Of a stretch of DNA of 64,000 bases, positions 1-11,935 are shown one piece after another. The DNA lies in contig NC_079884.1 in assembly GCF_029227915.1 (NCBI RefSeq), forward strand, positions 31,498,001 through 31,562,000, written 5' to 3'. The notes below the pieces were generated by a model. It was not told the origin of the DNA and did not search any database. It saw nothing but the letters and a program-made list of their open reading frames with translations. This DNA is from Hydractinia symbiolongicarpus. Taxonomy: Eukaryota; Cnidaria; Hydrozoa; Anthoathecata; Hydractiniidae. Numbering within the stretch: the stretch's first letter is position 1; the number at the start of each line of letters is the position of its first letter. The position numbers were made by a program, and so were the translations under genes.

Positions 1-168
1 CGAATGTATACAAAGAAAGTACCCTGTGAGTAAACTCATTTCCAAAACGATTTTTAAATTATCTTTTCACCACTAAAATGCATGAGACTTGCAGTTTTCA
101 AAAATGTTTTCATTTTTGATGAGATGCTTAATAAAAGAGGTTTAATCGCCGGCAAACGAAATCCCCCG

Positions 169-1460
169 ATTTCCCGTAAATCCCGGCCTCGGCCCGTATA
201 GTCGAAAGTATACAAAGAAAGTACCCAGGGAGTAAACACATTTCCCGAAAGATTTTTTAAATTATTTTTTCACCACTAAAACGCATGAGACTTGTGGTTT
301 TCAGAAATGTTTTCATTTTTGATGAGACGCTGAATGAAAGAAGTTTAATCGCCGGCAAACGAAAACCCGCGATTTCCCGTAAATCCCGGGCTTGGCCCGT
401 ATAGTCGAATGTATACAAAGAAAGTACCCTGTGAGTAAACTCATTTCTAAAACGATTTTTTAAACTATCTTTTCACCACTAAAACGCATGAGACTTGCAG
501 TTCTTAAAAATGTTTTCATTTTTGATGAGACGCTTAATAAAAGAGGTTTAATCGCCGGCAAACGAAATCCCGCGATTTCCCGTAAATCCTGGGCTTGGCT
601 CGTATAGTCGAATGTATACAAAGAAAGTACCCAGGGAGTAAACTAGTTTCCAGAACGATTTTTTAAATTTTTTTTCACCACTAAAACGCATGAGACTTGT
701 AGTTTTCAAAAATGTTTTCATTTTTGATGAGACGCTTGATGAAAGAGGTTTAATCGCTGGCAAACAAAAACCCGCGATTTCCAGTAAATCCCGGGCTTGG
801 CCCGTATAGTCGAATGTATACAAAGAAAGTACCCTGTGAGTAAACTTATTTCAAGAACGATTTTTTAAATTATTTTTTCACCACTAAAACGCATAAGACT
901 TGTAGTTTTTAAAAATGTTTTCATTTTTGATGAGACGCTGAATAAAAGAAGTTTAATCGCCGGCAAACGAAAACCTGCGATTTCCCGTAAATCCCGGATT
1001 CGGCCTGTATAGTCAAAAGTATACAAAGAAAGTACCCAGGGAGTAAACTAATTTCCCGGGCGATTTTTTAAATTATTATTTCACCACTAAGTCCCATGAG
1101 ACTTGTAGTTTTTAAAAATGTTTTCATTTTTGATAAGACACTGAATAAAAGAAGATTAATCGCCAGCAAACGAAAACCCGCGATTTCCCGTAAATCCCGG
1201 ACTCGGCCCGTATAGTCAAAAGTATACAAAGAAAGTACCCAGGGAGTAAACTCATTTCCCGAACGATTTTTTAAGTTATTTTATCACCACTAAAACGCAT
1301 GAGACTTGTAGTTTTCAGAAATGTTTTCACTTTTGATGAGACGCTTAATGAAAGTGGTTTAATGTCCGGCAAACGAAAACCCGCGATTTCCCGTAAATCC
1401 CGGGCTTGGCCCGTATAGTCGAATGTATACAAAGAAAATACCCTGTGAGTAAACTCATTT
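169..1460 (+). repeat. Block A, copy 1 (about 1.29 kb)
   Basis: This stretch aligns to 4431-5722 at a constant offset of 4,262 bp (21 monomers minus 1 bp). By eye I found about four or five differences, for example GGCAAACG against GGCAATCG at ~353/4615, AAACTTATT against AAACTCATT, and GAAAATA against GAAAGTA at ~1436. Identity stops sharply at both ends. It contains a run of alternating N- and R-type monomers. Confidence 0.85.
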
Positions 1461-2212
1461 CCAAAACGATTTTTTAAATTATCTTTTCACCACTAAAACG
1501 CATGAGACTTGCAGTTTTCAAAAATGTTTTCATTTTTGATGAGATGCTTAATAAAAGAGGTTTAATCGCCGGCAAACGAAATCCCCCGATTTCCCGTAAA
1601 TCCCGGGCTTGGTTCGTATAGTCGAATGTATAAAGGGAAAGTACCCAGGGAGTAAACTCATTTCCCGAACGATTTTTTAAATTTTTTTTTCACCACTAAA
1701 ACGCATGAGACTTGTAGTTTGCAAAAATGTTTTCATTTTTGATGAGACGCTGAATGAAAGAAGTTTAATCGCCGGCAAACTAAAACTCGCGATTTCCCGT
1801 AAATCCCGGGCTTGGCCCGTATAGTCGAATGTATACAAAGAAAGTACCCTGTGAGTAAACTCATTTCCGAAACGATTTTTTAAACTATCTTTTCACCACT
1901 AAAACGCATGAGACTTGCAGTTTTTAAAAATGTTTTCATTTTTGATGAGACGCTTAATAAAAGAGGTTTATTCGCCGGCAAACGAAATCCCGCGATTTCC
2001 CGTAAATCCCGGGCTTGGCTCGTATAGTCGAATGTATACAAAGAAAGTACCCAGGGAGTAAACTCATTTCCCGAACGATTTTTTAAATTTTTTTTTCACC
2101 ACTAAAACGCATGAGACTTGTAGTTTTTAAAAATGTTTTCATTTTTGATGAGACGCTTGATGAAAGAGGTTTAATCGCTGGCAAACGAAAACCCGCGATT
2201 TCCAGTAAATCC

Positions 2213-2225
2213 CGGGCTTGGCCCG
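2213..2225. repeat. IR3: CGGGC/GCCCG mini-dyad of N-type monomers
   Basis: CGGGC, a TTG loop and GCCCG form a perfect 5-bp GC-rich dyad in monomers reading CCCGGGCTTGGCCCG. R-type monomers read CCCGGACTCGGCCCG and lack it. Many N-type monomers after about 22 kb have lost one C (GGGCTTGGCCGTATAG), which breaks the right arm. Confidence 0.75.
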
Positions 2226-2235
2226 TATAGTCGAA
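2222..2235 (-). other. CENP-B-box-like string, one base short
   Basis: On the minus strand N-type monomers read TTCGACTATACGGG. The mammalian CENP-B box core is TTCG-N4-A-N2-CGGG. Every fixed base is present in order, but the first spacer is 3 nt instead of 4. It occurs in N-type monomers that keep CCCGTATAGTCGAA, for example near 405, 809, 1824 and 2225. R-type monomers have TCAAAAG and lose the TTCG half. Functional binding is doubtful because of the spacing. Confidence 0.5.
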
Positions 2236-4430
2236 TGTATACAAAGAAAGTACCCTGTGAGTAAACTCATTTCCAGAACGATTTTTTAAATTATTTTTTC
2301 ACCACTAAAACGCATAAGACTTGTAGTTTTCAAAAATGTTTTCATTTTTGATGAGACGCTGAATAAAAGAAGTTTAATCGCCGGCAAACGAAAACCTGCG
2401 ATTTCCCGTAAATCCCGGACTCGGCCTGTGTAGTCAAAAGTATACAAAGAAAGTACCCAGGGAGTAAACTAATTTCCCAAACGATTTTTTAAATTATTAT
2501 TTCACCACTAAATCCCATGAGACTTTTAGTTTTTAAAAATGTTTTCATTTTTGATGAGATGCTTAATAAAAGAGGTTTAATCGCCGGCAAACGAAATCCC
2601 CCGATTTCCCGTAAATCCCGGGCTTGGTTCGTATAGTCGAATGTATAAAGGGAAAGTACCCAGGGAGTAAACTCATTTCCCGAACGATTTTTTAAATTTT
2701 TTTTTCACCACTAAAACGCATGAGACTTGTAGTTTGCAAAAATGTTTTCATTTTTGATGAGACGCTGAATGAAAGAAGTTTAATCGCCGGCAAACGAAAA
2801 CCCGCGATTTCCCGTAAATCCCGGGCTTGGCCCGTATAGTCGAATGTATACAAAGAAAGTACCCTGTGAGTAAACTCATTTCCGAAACGATTTTTTAAAC
2901 TATCTTTTCACCACTAAAACGCATGAGACTTGCAGTTTTTAAAAATGTTTTCATTTTTGATGAGACGCTTAATAACAGAGGTTTAATCGCCGGCAAACGA
3001 AATCCCGCGATTTCCCGTAAATCCCGGGCTTGGCTCGTATAGTCGAATGTATACAAAGAAAGTACCCAGAGAGTAAACTCATTTCCCGAACGATTTTTTA
3101 AATTTTTTTTTTACCACTAAAACGCATGAGACTTGTAGTTTTCAAAAATGTTTTCATTTTTGATGAGACGCTTGATGAAAGAGGTTTAATCGCTGGCAAA
3201 CGAAAACCCGCGATTTCCAGTAAATCCCGGGCTTGGCCCGTATAGTCGAATGTATACAAAGAAAGTACCCTGTGAGTAAACTCATTTCCAGAACGATTTT
3301 TTAAATTATTTTTTCACCACTAAAACGCATAAGACTTGTAGTTTTCAAAAATGTTTTCATTTTTGATGAGACGCTGAATAAAAGAAGTTTAATCGCCGGC
3401 AAACGAAAACCTGCGATTTCCCGTAAATCCCGGACTCGGCCTGTGTAGTCAAAAGTATACAAAGAAAGTACCCAGGGAGTAAACTAATTTCCCAAACGAT
3501 TTTTTAAAATATTATTTCACCACTAAATCCCATGAGACTTGTAGTTTTTAAAAATGTTTTCATTTTTGATGAGACACTGAATAAAAGAAGTTTAATCGCC
3601 GGCAAACGAAAACCCGCGATTTTCCGTAAATCCCGGACTCGGCCCGTATAGTCAAAAGTATACAAAGAAAGTACCCAGGGAGTAAACTCATTTCCCGAAC
3701 GATTTTTTAAATTATCTTTTCACCACTAAAACGCAAGAGACTTGCAGTTTTCAAAAATGTTTTCATTTTTGTTGAGACGCCTAATAAAAGAGGTTTAATC
3801 GCCGGCAAACGAAAACCCGCGAATTTCCGTAAATCCCGGGCTTGGCCCGTATAGTCGAATGTATACAAAGAAAGTACCCAGGGAGTAAACTCATTTCCCG
3901 AACGATTTTTTTAATTTTTTTTTCACCACTAAAACGCATGAAACTTGTAGTTTTCAAAATTGTTTTCATTTTTGATGAGACGCTGAATGAAAGAAGTTTA
4001 ATCGCCGGCAAACGAAAACGTGCGATTTCCCGTATATCCCGGACTCGGCCCGTATCGTCAAAAGTATACAAAGAAAGTACCCAAGGTGTAAACTCATTTC
4101 CAGAACGATTTTTTAAATTATTTTTTCACCACTAAAACGCATAAGACTTGTAGTTTTCAAAAATGTTTTCATTTCTGATGAGACGTTGAATAAAAGGAGT
4201 TTAATCGCCGGCAAATGAAAACCCGCGATTTCCCGTAAATCCTGGGCTTGGCCAGTATAGTCAAAAGTATACAAAGATAGTACCCAGGGAGTAAACTCAT
4301 TTCCCGAACGATTTTTTAATTTATTTTTTCACCACTAAAACGCATGAGACTTTTAGTTTTCAAAAATGTTTTCATTTTTGATGAGACGCTGAATAAAAAA
4401 AGTTTAATCGCCGGCAAACGAAAACGTGCG

Positions 4431-5722
4431 ATTTCCCGTAAATCCCGGCCTCGGCCCGTATAGTCGAAAGTATACAAAGAAAGTACCCAGGGAGTAAACA
4501 CATTTCCCGAAAGATTTTTTAAATTATTTTTTCACCACTAAAACGCATGAGACTTGTGGTTTTCAGAAATGTTTTCATTTTTGATGAGACGCTGAATGAA
4601 AGAAGTTTAATCGCCGGCAATCGAAAACCCGCGATTTCCCGTAAATCCCGGGCTTGGCCCGTATAGTCGAATGTATACAAAGAAAGTACCCTGTGAGTAA
4701 ACTCATTTCTAAAACGATTTTTTAAACTATCTTTTCACCACTAAAACGCATGAGACTTGCAGTTCTTAAAAATGTTTTCATTTTTGATGAGACGCTTAAT
4801 AAAAGAGGTTTAATCGCCGGCAAACGAAATCCCGCGATTTCCCGTAAATCCTGGGCTTGGCTCGTATAGTCGAATGTATACAAAGAAAGTACCCAGGGAG
4901 TAAACTAGTTTCCAGAACGATTTTTTAAATTTTTTTTCACCACTAAAACGCATGAGACTTGTAGTTTTCAAAAATGTTTTCATTTTTGATGAGACGCTTG
5001 ATGAAAGAGGTTTAATCGCTGGCAAACAAAAACCCGCGATTTCCAGTAAATCCCGGGCTTGGCCCGTATAGTCGAATGTATACAAAGAAAGTACCCTGTG
5101 AGTAAACTCATTTCAAGAACGATTTTTTAAATTATTTTTTCACCACTAAAACGCATAAGACTTGTAGTTTTCAAAAATGTTTTCATTTTTGATGAGACGC
5201 TGAATAAAAGAAGTTTAATCGCCGGCAAACGAAAACCTGCGATTTCCCGTAAATCCCGGATTCGGCCTGTATAGTCAAAAGTATACAAAGAAAGTACCCA
5301 GGGAGTAAACTAATTTCCCGGGCGATTTTTTAAATTATTATTTCACCACTAAGTCCCATGAGACTTGTAGTTTTTAAAAATGTTTTCATTTTTGATAAGA
5401 CACTGAATAAAAGAAGATTAATCGCCAGCAAACGAAAACCCGCGATTTCCCGTAAATCCCGGACTCGGCCCGTATAGTCAAAAGTATACAAAGAAAGTAC
5501 CCAGGGAGTAAACTCATTTCCCGAACGATTTTTTAAGTTATTTTATCACCACTAAAACGCATGAGACTTGTAGTTTTCAGAAATGTTTTCACTTTTGATG
5601 AGACGCTTAATGAAAGTGGTTTAATGTCCGGCAAACGAAAACCCGCGATTTCCCGTAAATCCCGGGCTTGGCCCGTATAGTCGAATGTATACAAAGAAAG
5701 TACCCTGTGAGTAAACTCATTT
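4431..5722 (+). repeat. Block A, copy 2
   Basis: Near-identical to 169-1460. Its last three monomers were then duplicated in tandem (see 5101-6318), so the sequence downstream of 1461 resumes only at about 6332 here. The upstream junction lies inside a monomer, where GAAAACGTGCG gives way to Block A sequence within the shared ATTTCCCGTAAATCCCGG. Confidence 0.85.
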
Positions 5723-6318
5723 CAAGAACGATTTTTTAAATTATTTTTTCACCACTAAAACGCATAAGACTTGTAGTTTTCAAAAATGTTTTCATTTTTG
5801 ATGAGACGCTGAATAAAAGAAGTTTAATCGCCGGCAAACGAAAACCTGCGATTTCCCGTAAATCCCGGATTCGGCCTGTATAGTCAAAAGTATACAAAGA
5901 AAGTACCCAGGGAGTAAACTAATTTCCCGGGCGATTTTTTAAATTATTATTTCACCACTAAGTCCCATGAGACTTGTAGTTTTTAAAAATGTTTTCATTT
6001 TTGATAAGACACTGAATAAAAGAAGATTAATCGCCAGCAAACGAAAACCCGCGATTTCCCGTAAATCCCGGACTCGGCCCGTATAGTCAAAAGTATACAA
6101 AGAAAGTACCCAGGGAGTAAACTCATTTCCCGAACGATTTTTTAAGTTATTTTATCACCACTAAAACGCATGAGACTTGTAGTTTTCAGAAATGTTTTCA
6201 CTTTTGATGAGACGCTTAATGAAAGTGGTTTAATGTCCGGCAAACGAAAACCCGCGATTTCCCGTAAATCCCGGGCTTGGCCCGTATAGTCGAATGTATA
6301 CAAAGAAAGTACCCTGTG
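5101..6318 (+). repeat. 3-monomer tandem duplication, 2 x 609 bp
   Basis: Bases 5101-5709 recur at 5710-6318, an offset of exactly 609 bp (3 x 203). Markers in both halves are TTTCAAGAACG, the GATAAGACACTG monomer with GCCAGC, and the TTTTCACTTTTGATG monomer with GTGGTTTAATGTCC. The junction lies in a stretch shared by neighbouring monomers, so the exact exchange point is not resolvable. Confidence 0.85.
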
Positions 6319-7571
6319 AGTAAACTCATTTCCAAAACGATTTTTTAAATTATCTTTTCACCACTAAAACGCATGAGACTTGCAGTTTTCAAAAATGTTT
6401 TCATTTTTGATGAGATGCTTAATAAAAGAGGTTTAATCGCCGGCAAACGAAATCCCCCGATTTCCCGTAAATCCCGGGCTTGGTTCGTATAGTCGAATGT
6501 ATAAAGGGAAAGTACCCAGGGAGTAAACTCATTTCCCGAACGATTTTTTAAATTTTTTTTTCACCACTAAAACGCATGAGACTTGTAGTTTGCAAAAATG
6601 TTTTCATTTTTGATGAGACGCTGAATGAAAGAAGTTTAATCGCCGGCAAACGAAAACTCGCGATTTCCCGTAAATCCCGGGCTTGGCCCGTATAGTCGAA
6701 TGTATACAAAGAAAGTACCCTGTGAGTAAACTCATTTCCGAAACGATTTTTTAAACTATCTTTTCACCACTAAAACGCATGAGACTTGCAGTTTTTAAAA
6801 ATGTTTTCATTTTTGATGAGACGCTTAATAAAAGAGGTTTAATCGCCGGCAAACGAAATCCCGCGATTTCCCGTAAATCCCGGGCTTGGCTCGTATAGTC
6901 GAATGTATACAAAGAAAGTACCCAGGGAGTAAACTCATTTCCCGAACGATTTTTTAAATTTTTTTTTCACCACTAAAACGCATGAGACTTGTAGTTTTTA
7001 AAAATGTTTTCATTTTTGATGAGACGCTTGATGAAAGAGGTTTAATCGCTGGCAAACGAAAACCCGCGATTTCCAGTAAATCCCGGGCTTGGCCCGTATA
7101 GTCGAATGTATACAAAGAAAGTACCCTGTGAGTAAACTCATTTCCAGAACGATTTTTTAAATTATTTTTTCACCACTAAAACGCATAAGACTTGTAGTTT
7201 TCAAAAATGTTTTCATTTTTGATGAGACGCTGAATAAAAGAAGTTTAATCGCCGGCAAACGAAAACCTGCGATTTCCCGTAAATCCCGGACTCGGCCTGT
7301 GTAGTCAAAAGTATACAAAGAAAGTACCCAGGGAGTAAACTAATTTCCCAAACGATTTTTTAAATTATTATTTCACCACTAAATCCCATGAGACTTTTAG
7401 TTTTTAAAAATGTTTTCATTTTTGATGAGATGCTTAATAAAAGAGGTTTAATCGCCGGCAAACGAAATCCCCCGATTTCCCGTAAATCCCGGGCTTGGTT
7501 CGTATAGTCGAATGTATAAAGGGAAAGTACCCAGGGAGTAAACTCATTTCCCGAACGATTTTTTAAATTTT
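6312..7571 (+). repeat. Partial Block C copy (about 1.26 kb)
   Basis: Aligns to 1441-2700 at an offset of 4,871 bp (24 monomers minus 1). It carries the ATAAAGGGAAAG and GAGACTTTTAG marker monomers in the same order. Identity ends at about 7,590, where a duplicated 4-monomer block begins instead of the TAGTTTGC monomer. Confidence 0.8.
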
Positions 7572-8404
7572 TTTTTCACCACTAAAACGCATGAGACTTG
7601 CAGTTTTTAAAAATGTTTTCATTTTTGATGAGACGCTTAATAAAAGAGGTTTAATCGCCGGCAAACGAAATCCCGCGATTTCCCGTAAATCCCGGGCTTG
7701 GCTCGTATAGTCGAATGTATACAAAGAAAGTACCCAGGGAGTAAACTCATTTCCCGAACGATTTTTTAAATTTTTTTTTCACCACTAAAACGCATGAGAC
7801 TTGTAGTTTTTAAAAATGTTTTCATTTTTGATGAGACGCTTGATGAAAGAGGTTTAATCGCTGGCAAACGAAAACCCGCGATTTCCAGTAAATCCCGGGC
7901 TTGGCCCGTATAGTCGAATGTATACAAAGAAAGTACCCTGTGAGTAAACTCATTTCCAGAACGATTTTTTAAATTATTTTTTCACCACTAAAACGCATAA
8001 GACTTGTAGTTTTTAAAAATGTTTTCATTTTTGATGAGACGCTGAATAAAAGAAGTTTAATCGCCGGCAAACGAAAACCTGCGATTTCCCGTAAATCCCG
8101 GACTCGGCCTGTGTAGTCAAAAGTATACAAAGAAAGTACCCAGGGAGTAAACTAATTTCCCAAACGATTTTTTAAATTATTATTTCACCACTAAATCCCA
8201 TGAGACTTTTAGTTTTTAAAAATGTTTTCATTTTTGATGAGATGCTTAATAAAAGAGGTTTAATCGCCGGCAAACGAAATCCCCCGATTTCCCGTAAATC
8301 CCGGGCTTGGTTCGTATAGTCGAATGTATAAAGGGAAAGTACCCAGGGAGTAAACTCATTTCCCGAACGATTTTTTAAATTTTTTTTTCACCACTAAAAC
8401 GCAT
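6781..8404 (+). repeat. 4-monomer tandem duplication, 2 x 812 bp
   Basis: Bases 6781-7592 recur at 7593-8404, an offset of exactly 812 bp (4 x 203). I noticed one difference: TTCAAAAATG at ~7200 against TTTAAAAATG at ~8012. Sequence after 8404 picks up at the monomer homologous to 2722. Confidence 0.85.
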
Positions 8405-8850
8405 GAGACTTGTAGTTTGCAAAAATGTTTTCATTTTTGATGAGACGCTGAATGAAAGAAGTTTAATCGCCGGCAAACGAAAACCCGCGATTTCCCGTAA
8501 ATCCCGGGCTTGGCCCGTATAGTCGAATGTATACAAAGAAAGTACCCTGTGAGTAAACTCATTTCCGAAACGATTTTTTAAACTATCTTTTCACCACTAA
8601 AACGCATGAGACTTGCAGTTTTTAAAAATGTTTTCATTTTTGATGAGACGCTTAATAACAGAGGTTTAATCGCCGGCAAACGAAATCCCGCGATTTCCCG
8701 TAAATCCCGGGCTTGGCTCGTATAGTCGAATGTATACAAAGAAAGTACCCAGAGAGTAAACTCATTTCCCGAACGATTTTTTAAATTTTTTTTTTACCAC
8801 TAAAACGCATGAGACTTGTAGTTTTCAAAAATGTTTTCATTTTTGATGAG
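8405..8850 (+). repeat. Partial Block C copy (about 0.45 kb)
   Basis: Aligns to 2722-3167 at an offset of 5,683 bp (28 monomers minus 1). It includes the CTTAATAACAG monomer and the CCCAGAGAG variant (~3068/8751). It ends inside a monomer where Block C copy 2 starts. Confidence 0.75.
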
Positions 8851-11800
8851 ACGCTTAATGAAAGTGGTTTAATGTCCGGCAAACGAAAACCCGCGATTTC
8901 CCGTAAATCCCGGGCTTGGCCCGTATAGTCGAATGTATACAAAGAAAGTACCCTGTGAGTAAACTCATTTCCAAAACGATTTTTTAAATTATCTTTTCAC
9001 CACTAAAACGCATGAGACTTGCAGTTTTCAAAAATGTTTTCATTTTTGATGAGATGCTTAATAAAAGAGGTTTAATCGCCGGCAAACGAAATCCCCCGAT
9101 TTCCCGTAAATCCCGGGCTTGGTTCGTATAGTCGAATGTATAAAGGGAAAGTACCCAGGGAGTAAACTCATTTCCCGAACGATTTTTTAAATTTTTTTTT
9201 CACCACTAAAACGCATGAGACTTGTAGTTTGCAAAAATGTTTTCATTTTTGATGAGACGCTGAATGAAAGAAGTTTAATCGCCGGCAAACGAAAACTCGC
9301 GATTTCCCGTAAATCCCGGGCTTGGCCCGTATAGTCGAATGTATACAAAGAAAGTACCCTGTGAGTAAACTCATTTCCGAAACGATTTTTTAAACTATCT
9401 TTTCACCACTAAAACGCATGAGACTTGCAGTTTTTAAAAATGTTTTCATTTTTGATGAGACGCTTAATAAAAGAGGTTTAATCGCCGGCAAACGAAATCC
9501 CGCGATTTCCCGTAAATCCCGGGCTTGGCTCGTATAGTCGAATGTATACAAAGAAAGTACCCAGGGAGTAAACTCATTTCCCGAACGATTTTTTAAATTT
9601 TTTTTTCACCACTAAAACGCATGAGACTTGTAGTTTTTAAAAATGTTTTCATTTTTGATGAGACGCTTGATGAAAGAGGTTTAATCGCTGGCAAACGAAA
9701 ACCCGCGATTTCCAGTAAATCCCGGGCTTGGCCCGTATAGTCGAATGTATACAAAGAAAGTACCCTGTGAGTAAACTCATTTCCAGAACGATTTTTTAAA
9801 TTATTTTTTCACCACTAAAACGCATAAGACTTGTAGTTTTCAAAAATGTTTTCATTTTTGATGAGACGCTGAATAAAAGAAGTTTAATCGCCGGCAAACG
9901 AAAACCTGCGATTTCCCGTAAATCCCGGACTCGGCCTGTGTAGTCAAAAGTATACAAAGAAAGTACCCAGGGAGTAAACTAATTTCCCAAACGATTTTTT
10001 AAATTATTATTTCACCACTAAATCCCATGAGACTTTTAGTTTTTAAAAATGTTTTCATTTTTGATGAGATGCTTAATAAAAGAGGTTTAATCGCCGGCAA
10101 ACGAAATCCCCCGATTTCCCGTAAATCCCGGGCTTGGTTCGTATAGTCGAATGTATAAAGGGAAAGTACCCAGGGAGTAAACTCATTTCCCGAACGATTT
10201 TTTAAATTTTTTTTTCACCACTAAAACGCATGAGACTTGTAGTTTGCAAAAATGTTTTCATTTTTGATGAGACGCTGAATGAAAGAAGTTTAATCGCCGG
10301 CAAACGAAAACCCGCGATTTCCCGTAAATCCCGGGCTTGGCCCGTATAGTCGAATGTATACAAAGAAAGTACCCTGTGAGTAAACTCATTTCCGAAACGA
10401 TTTTTTAAACTATCTTTTCACCACTAAAACGCATGAGACTTGCAGTTTTTAAAAATGTTTTCATTTTTGATGAGACGCTTAATAACAGAGGTTTAATCGC
10501 CGGCAAACGAAATCCCGCGATTTCCCGTAAATCCCGGGCTTGGCTCGTATAGTCGAATGTATACAAAGAAAGTACCCAGAGAGTAAACTCATTTCCCGAA
10601 CGATTTTTTAAATTTTTTTTTTACCACTAAAACGCATGAGACTTGTAGTTTTCAAAAATGTTTTCATTTTTGATGAGACGCTTGATGAAAGAGGTTTAAT
10701 CGCTGGCAAACGAAAACCCGCGATTTCCAGTAAATCCCGGGCTTGGCCCGTATAGTCGAATGTATACAAAGAAAGTACCCTGTGAGTAAACTCATTTCCA
10801 GAACGATTTTTTAAATTATTTTTTCACCACTAAAACGCATAAGACTTGTAGTTTTCAAAAATGTTTTCATTTTTGATGAGACGCTGAATAAAAGAAGTTT
10901 AATCGCCGGCAAACGAAAACCTGCGATTTCCCGTAAATCCCGGACTCGGCCTGTGTAGTCAAAAGTATACAAAGAAAGTACCCAGGGAGTAAACTAATTT
11001 CCCAAACGATTTTTTAAAATATTATTTCACCACTAAATCCCATGAGACTTGTAGTTTTTAAAAATGTTTTCATTTTTGATGAGACACTGAATAAAAGAAG
11101 TTTAATCGCCGGCAAACGAAAACCCGCGATTTTCCGTAAATCCCGGACTCGGCCCGTATAGTCAAAAGTATACAAAGAAAGTACCCAGGGAGTAAACTCA
11201 TTTCCCGAACGATTTTTTAAATTATCTTTTCACCACTAAAACGCAAGAGACTTGCAGTTTTCAAAAATGTTTTCATTTTTGTTGAGACGCCTAATAAAAG
11301 AGGTTTAATCGCCGGCAAACGAAAACCCGCGAATTTCCGTAAATCCCGGGCTTGGCTCGTATAGTCGAATGTATACAAAGAAAGTACCCAGGGAGTAAAC
11401 TCATTTCCCGAACGATTTTTTAAATTTTTTTTTCACCACTAAAACGCATGAAACTTGTAGTTTTCAAAAATGTTTTCATTTTTGATGAGACGCTGAATGA
11501 AAGAAGTTTAATCGCCGGCAAACGAAAACGTGCGATTTCCCGTATATCCCGGACTCGGCCCGTATCGTCAAAAGTATACAAAGAAAGTACCCAAGGTGTA
11601 AACTCATTTCCAGAACGATTTTTTAAATTATTTTTTCACCACTAAAACGCATAAGACTTGTAGTTTTCAAAAATGTTTTCATTTCTGATGAGACGTTGAA
11701 TAAAAGGAGTTTAATCGCCGGCAAATGAAAACCCGCGATTTCCCGTAAATCCCGGGCTTGGCCAGTATAGTCAAAAGTATACAAAGATAGTACCCAGGGA

Positions 11801-11935
11801 GTAAACTCATTTCCCGAACGATTTTTTAATTTATTTTTTCACCACTAAAACGCATGAGACTTTTAGTTTTCAAAAATGTTTTCATTTTTGATGAGACGCT
11901 GAATAAAAAAAGTTTAATCGCCGGCAAACGAAAAC
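8851..11935 (+). repeat. Block C, copy 2
   Basis: Second copy of 1341-4425. The left junction is inside a monomer: IR1 of one subtype joins CTTAATGAAAGTGG of another. The right junction follows GAATAAAAAAAG, where copy 1 continues GAAAACGTGCG and this copy GAAAACCTGCG. The 4.4 kb between the two copies is itself made of Block A and partial Block C copies. Confidence 0.85.

Larger units (their letters stand above)
1341..4425 (+). repeat. Block C, copy 1 (about 3.1 kb, 15 monomers)
   Basis: Aligns to 8851-11935 at a constant offset of 7,510 bp (37 monomers minus 1). Shared markers include the ATAAAGGGAAAG monomer (~1629/9139), CTTAATAACAG (~2968/10478), TTTTGTTGAGACGCC (~3768/11278) and CCGTATATCCC (~4030/11540). 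Only scattered single-base differences were seen, such as TTGGCCC against TTGGCTC at 3841/11351 and CCTGGGC against CCCGGGC at 4241/11751. Confidence 0.85.

Noticed and set aside
2222-2235. Canonical CENP-B box
   Set aside because: The first spacer is one base too short (TTCG-ACT-A-TA-CGGG). It is kept only as a near-match finding, not as a functional box.
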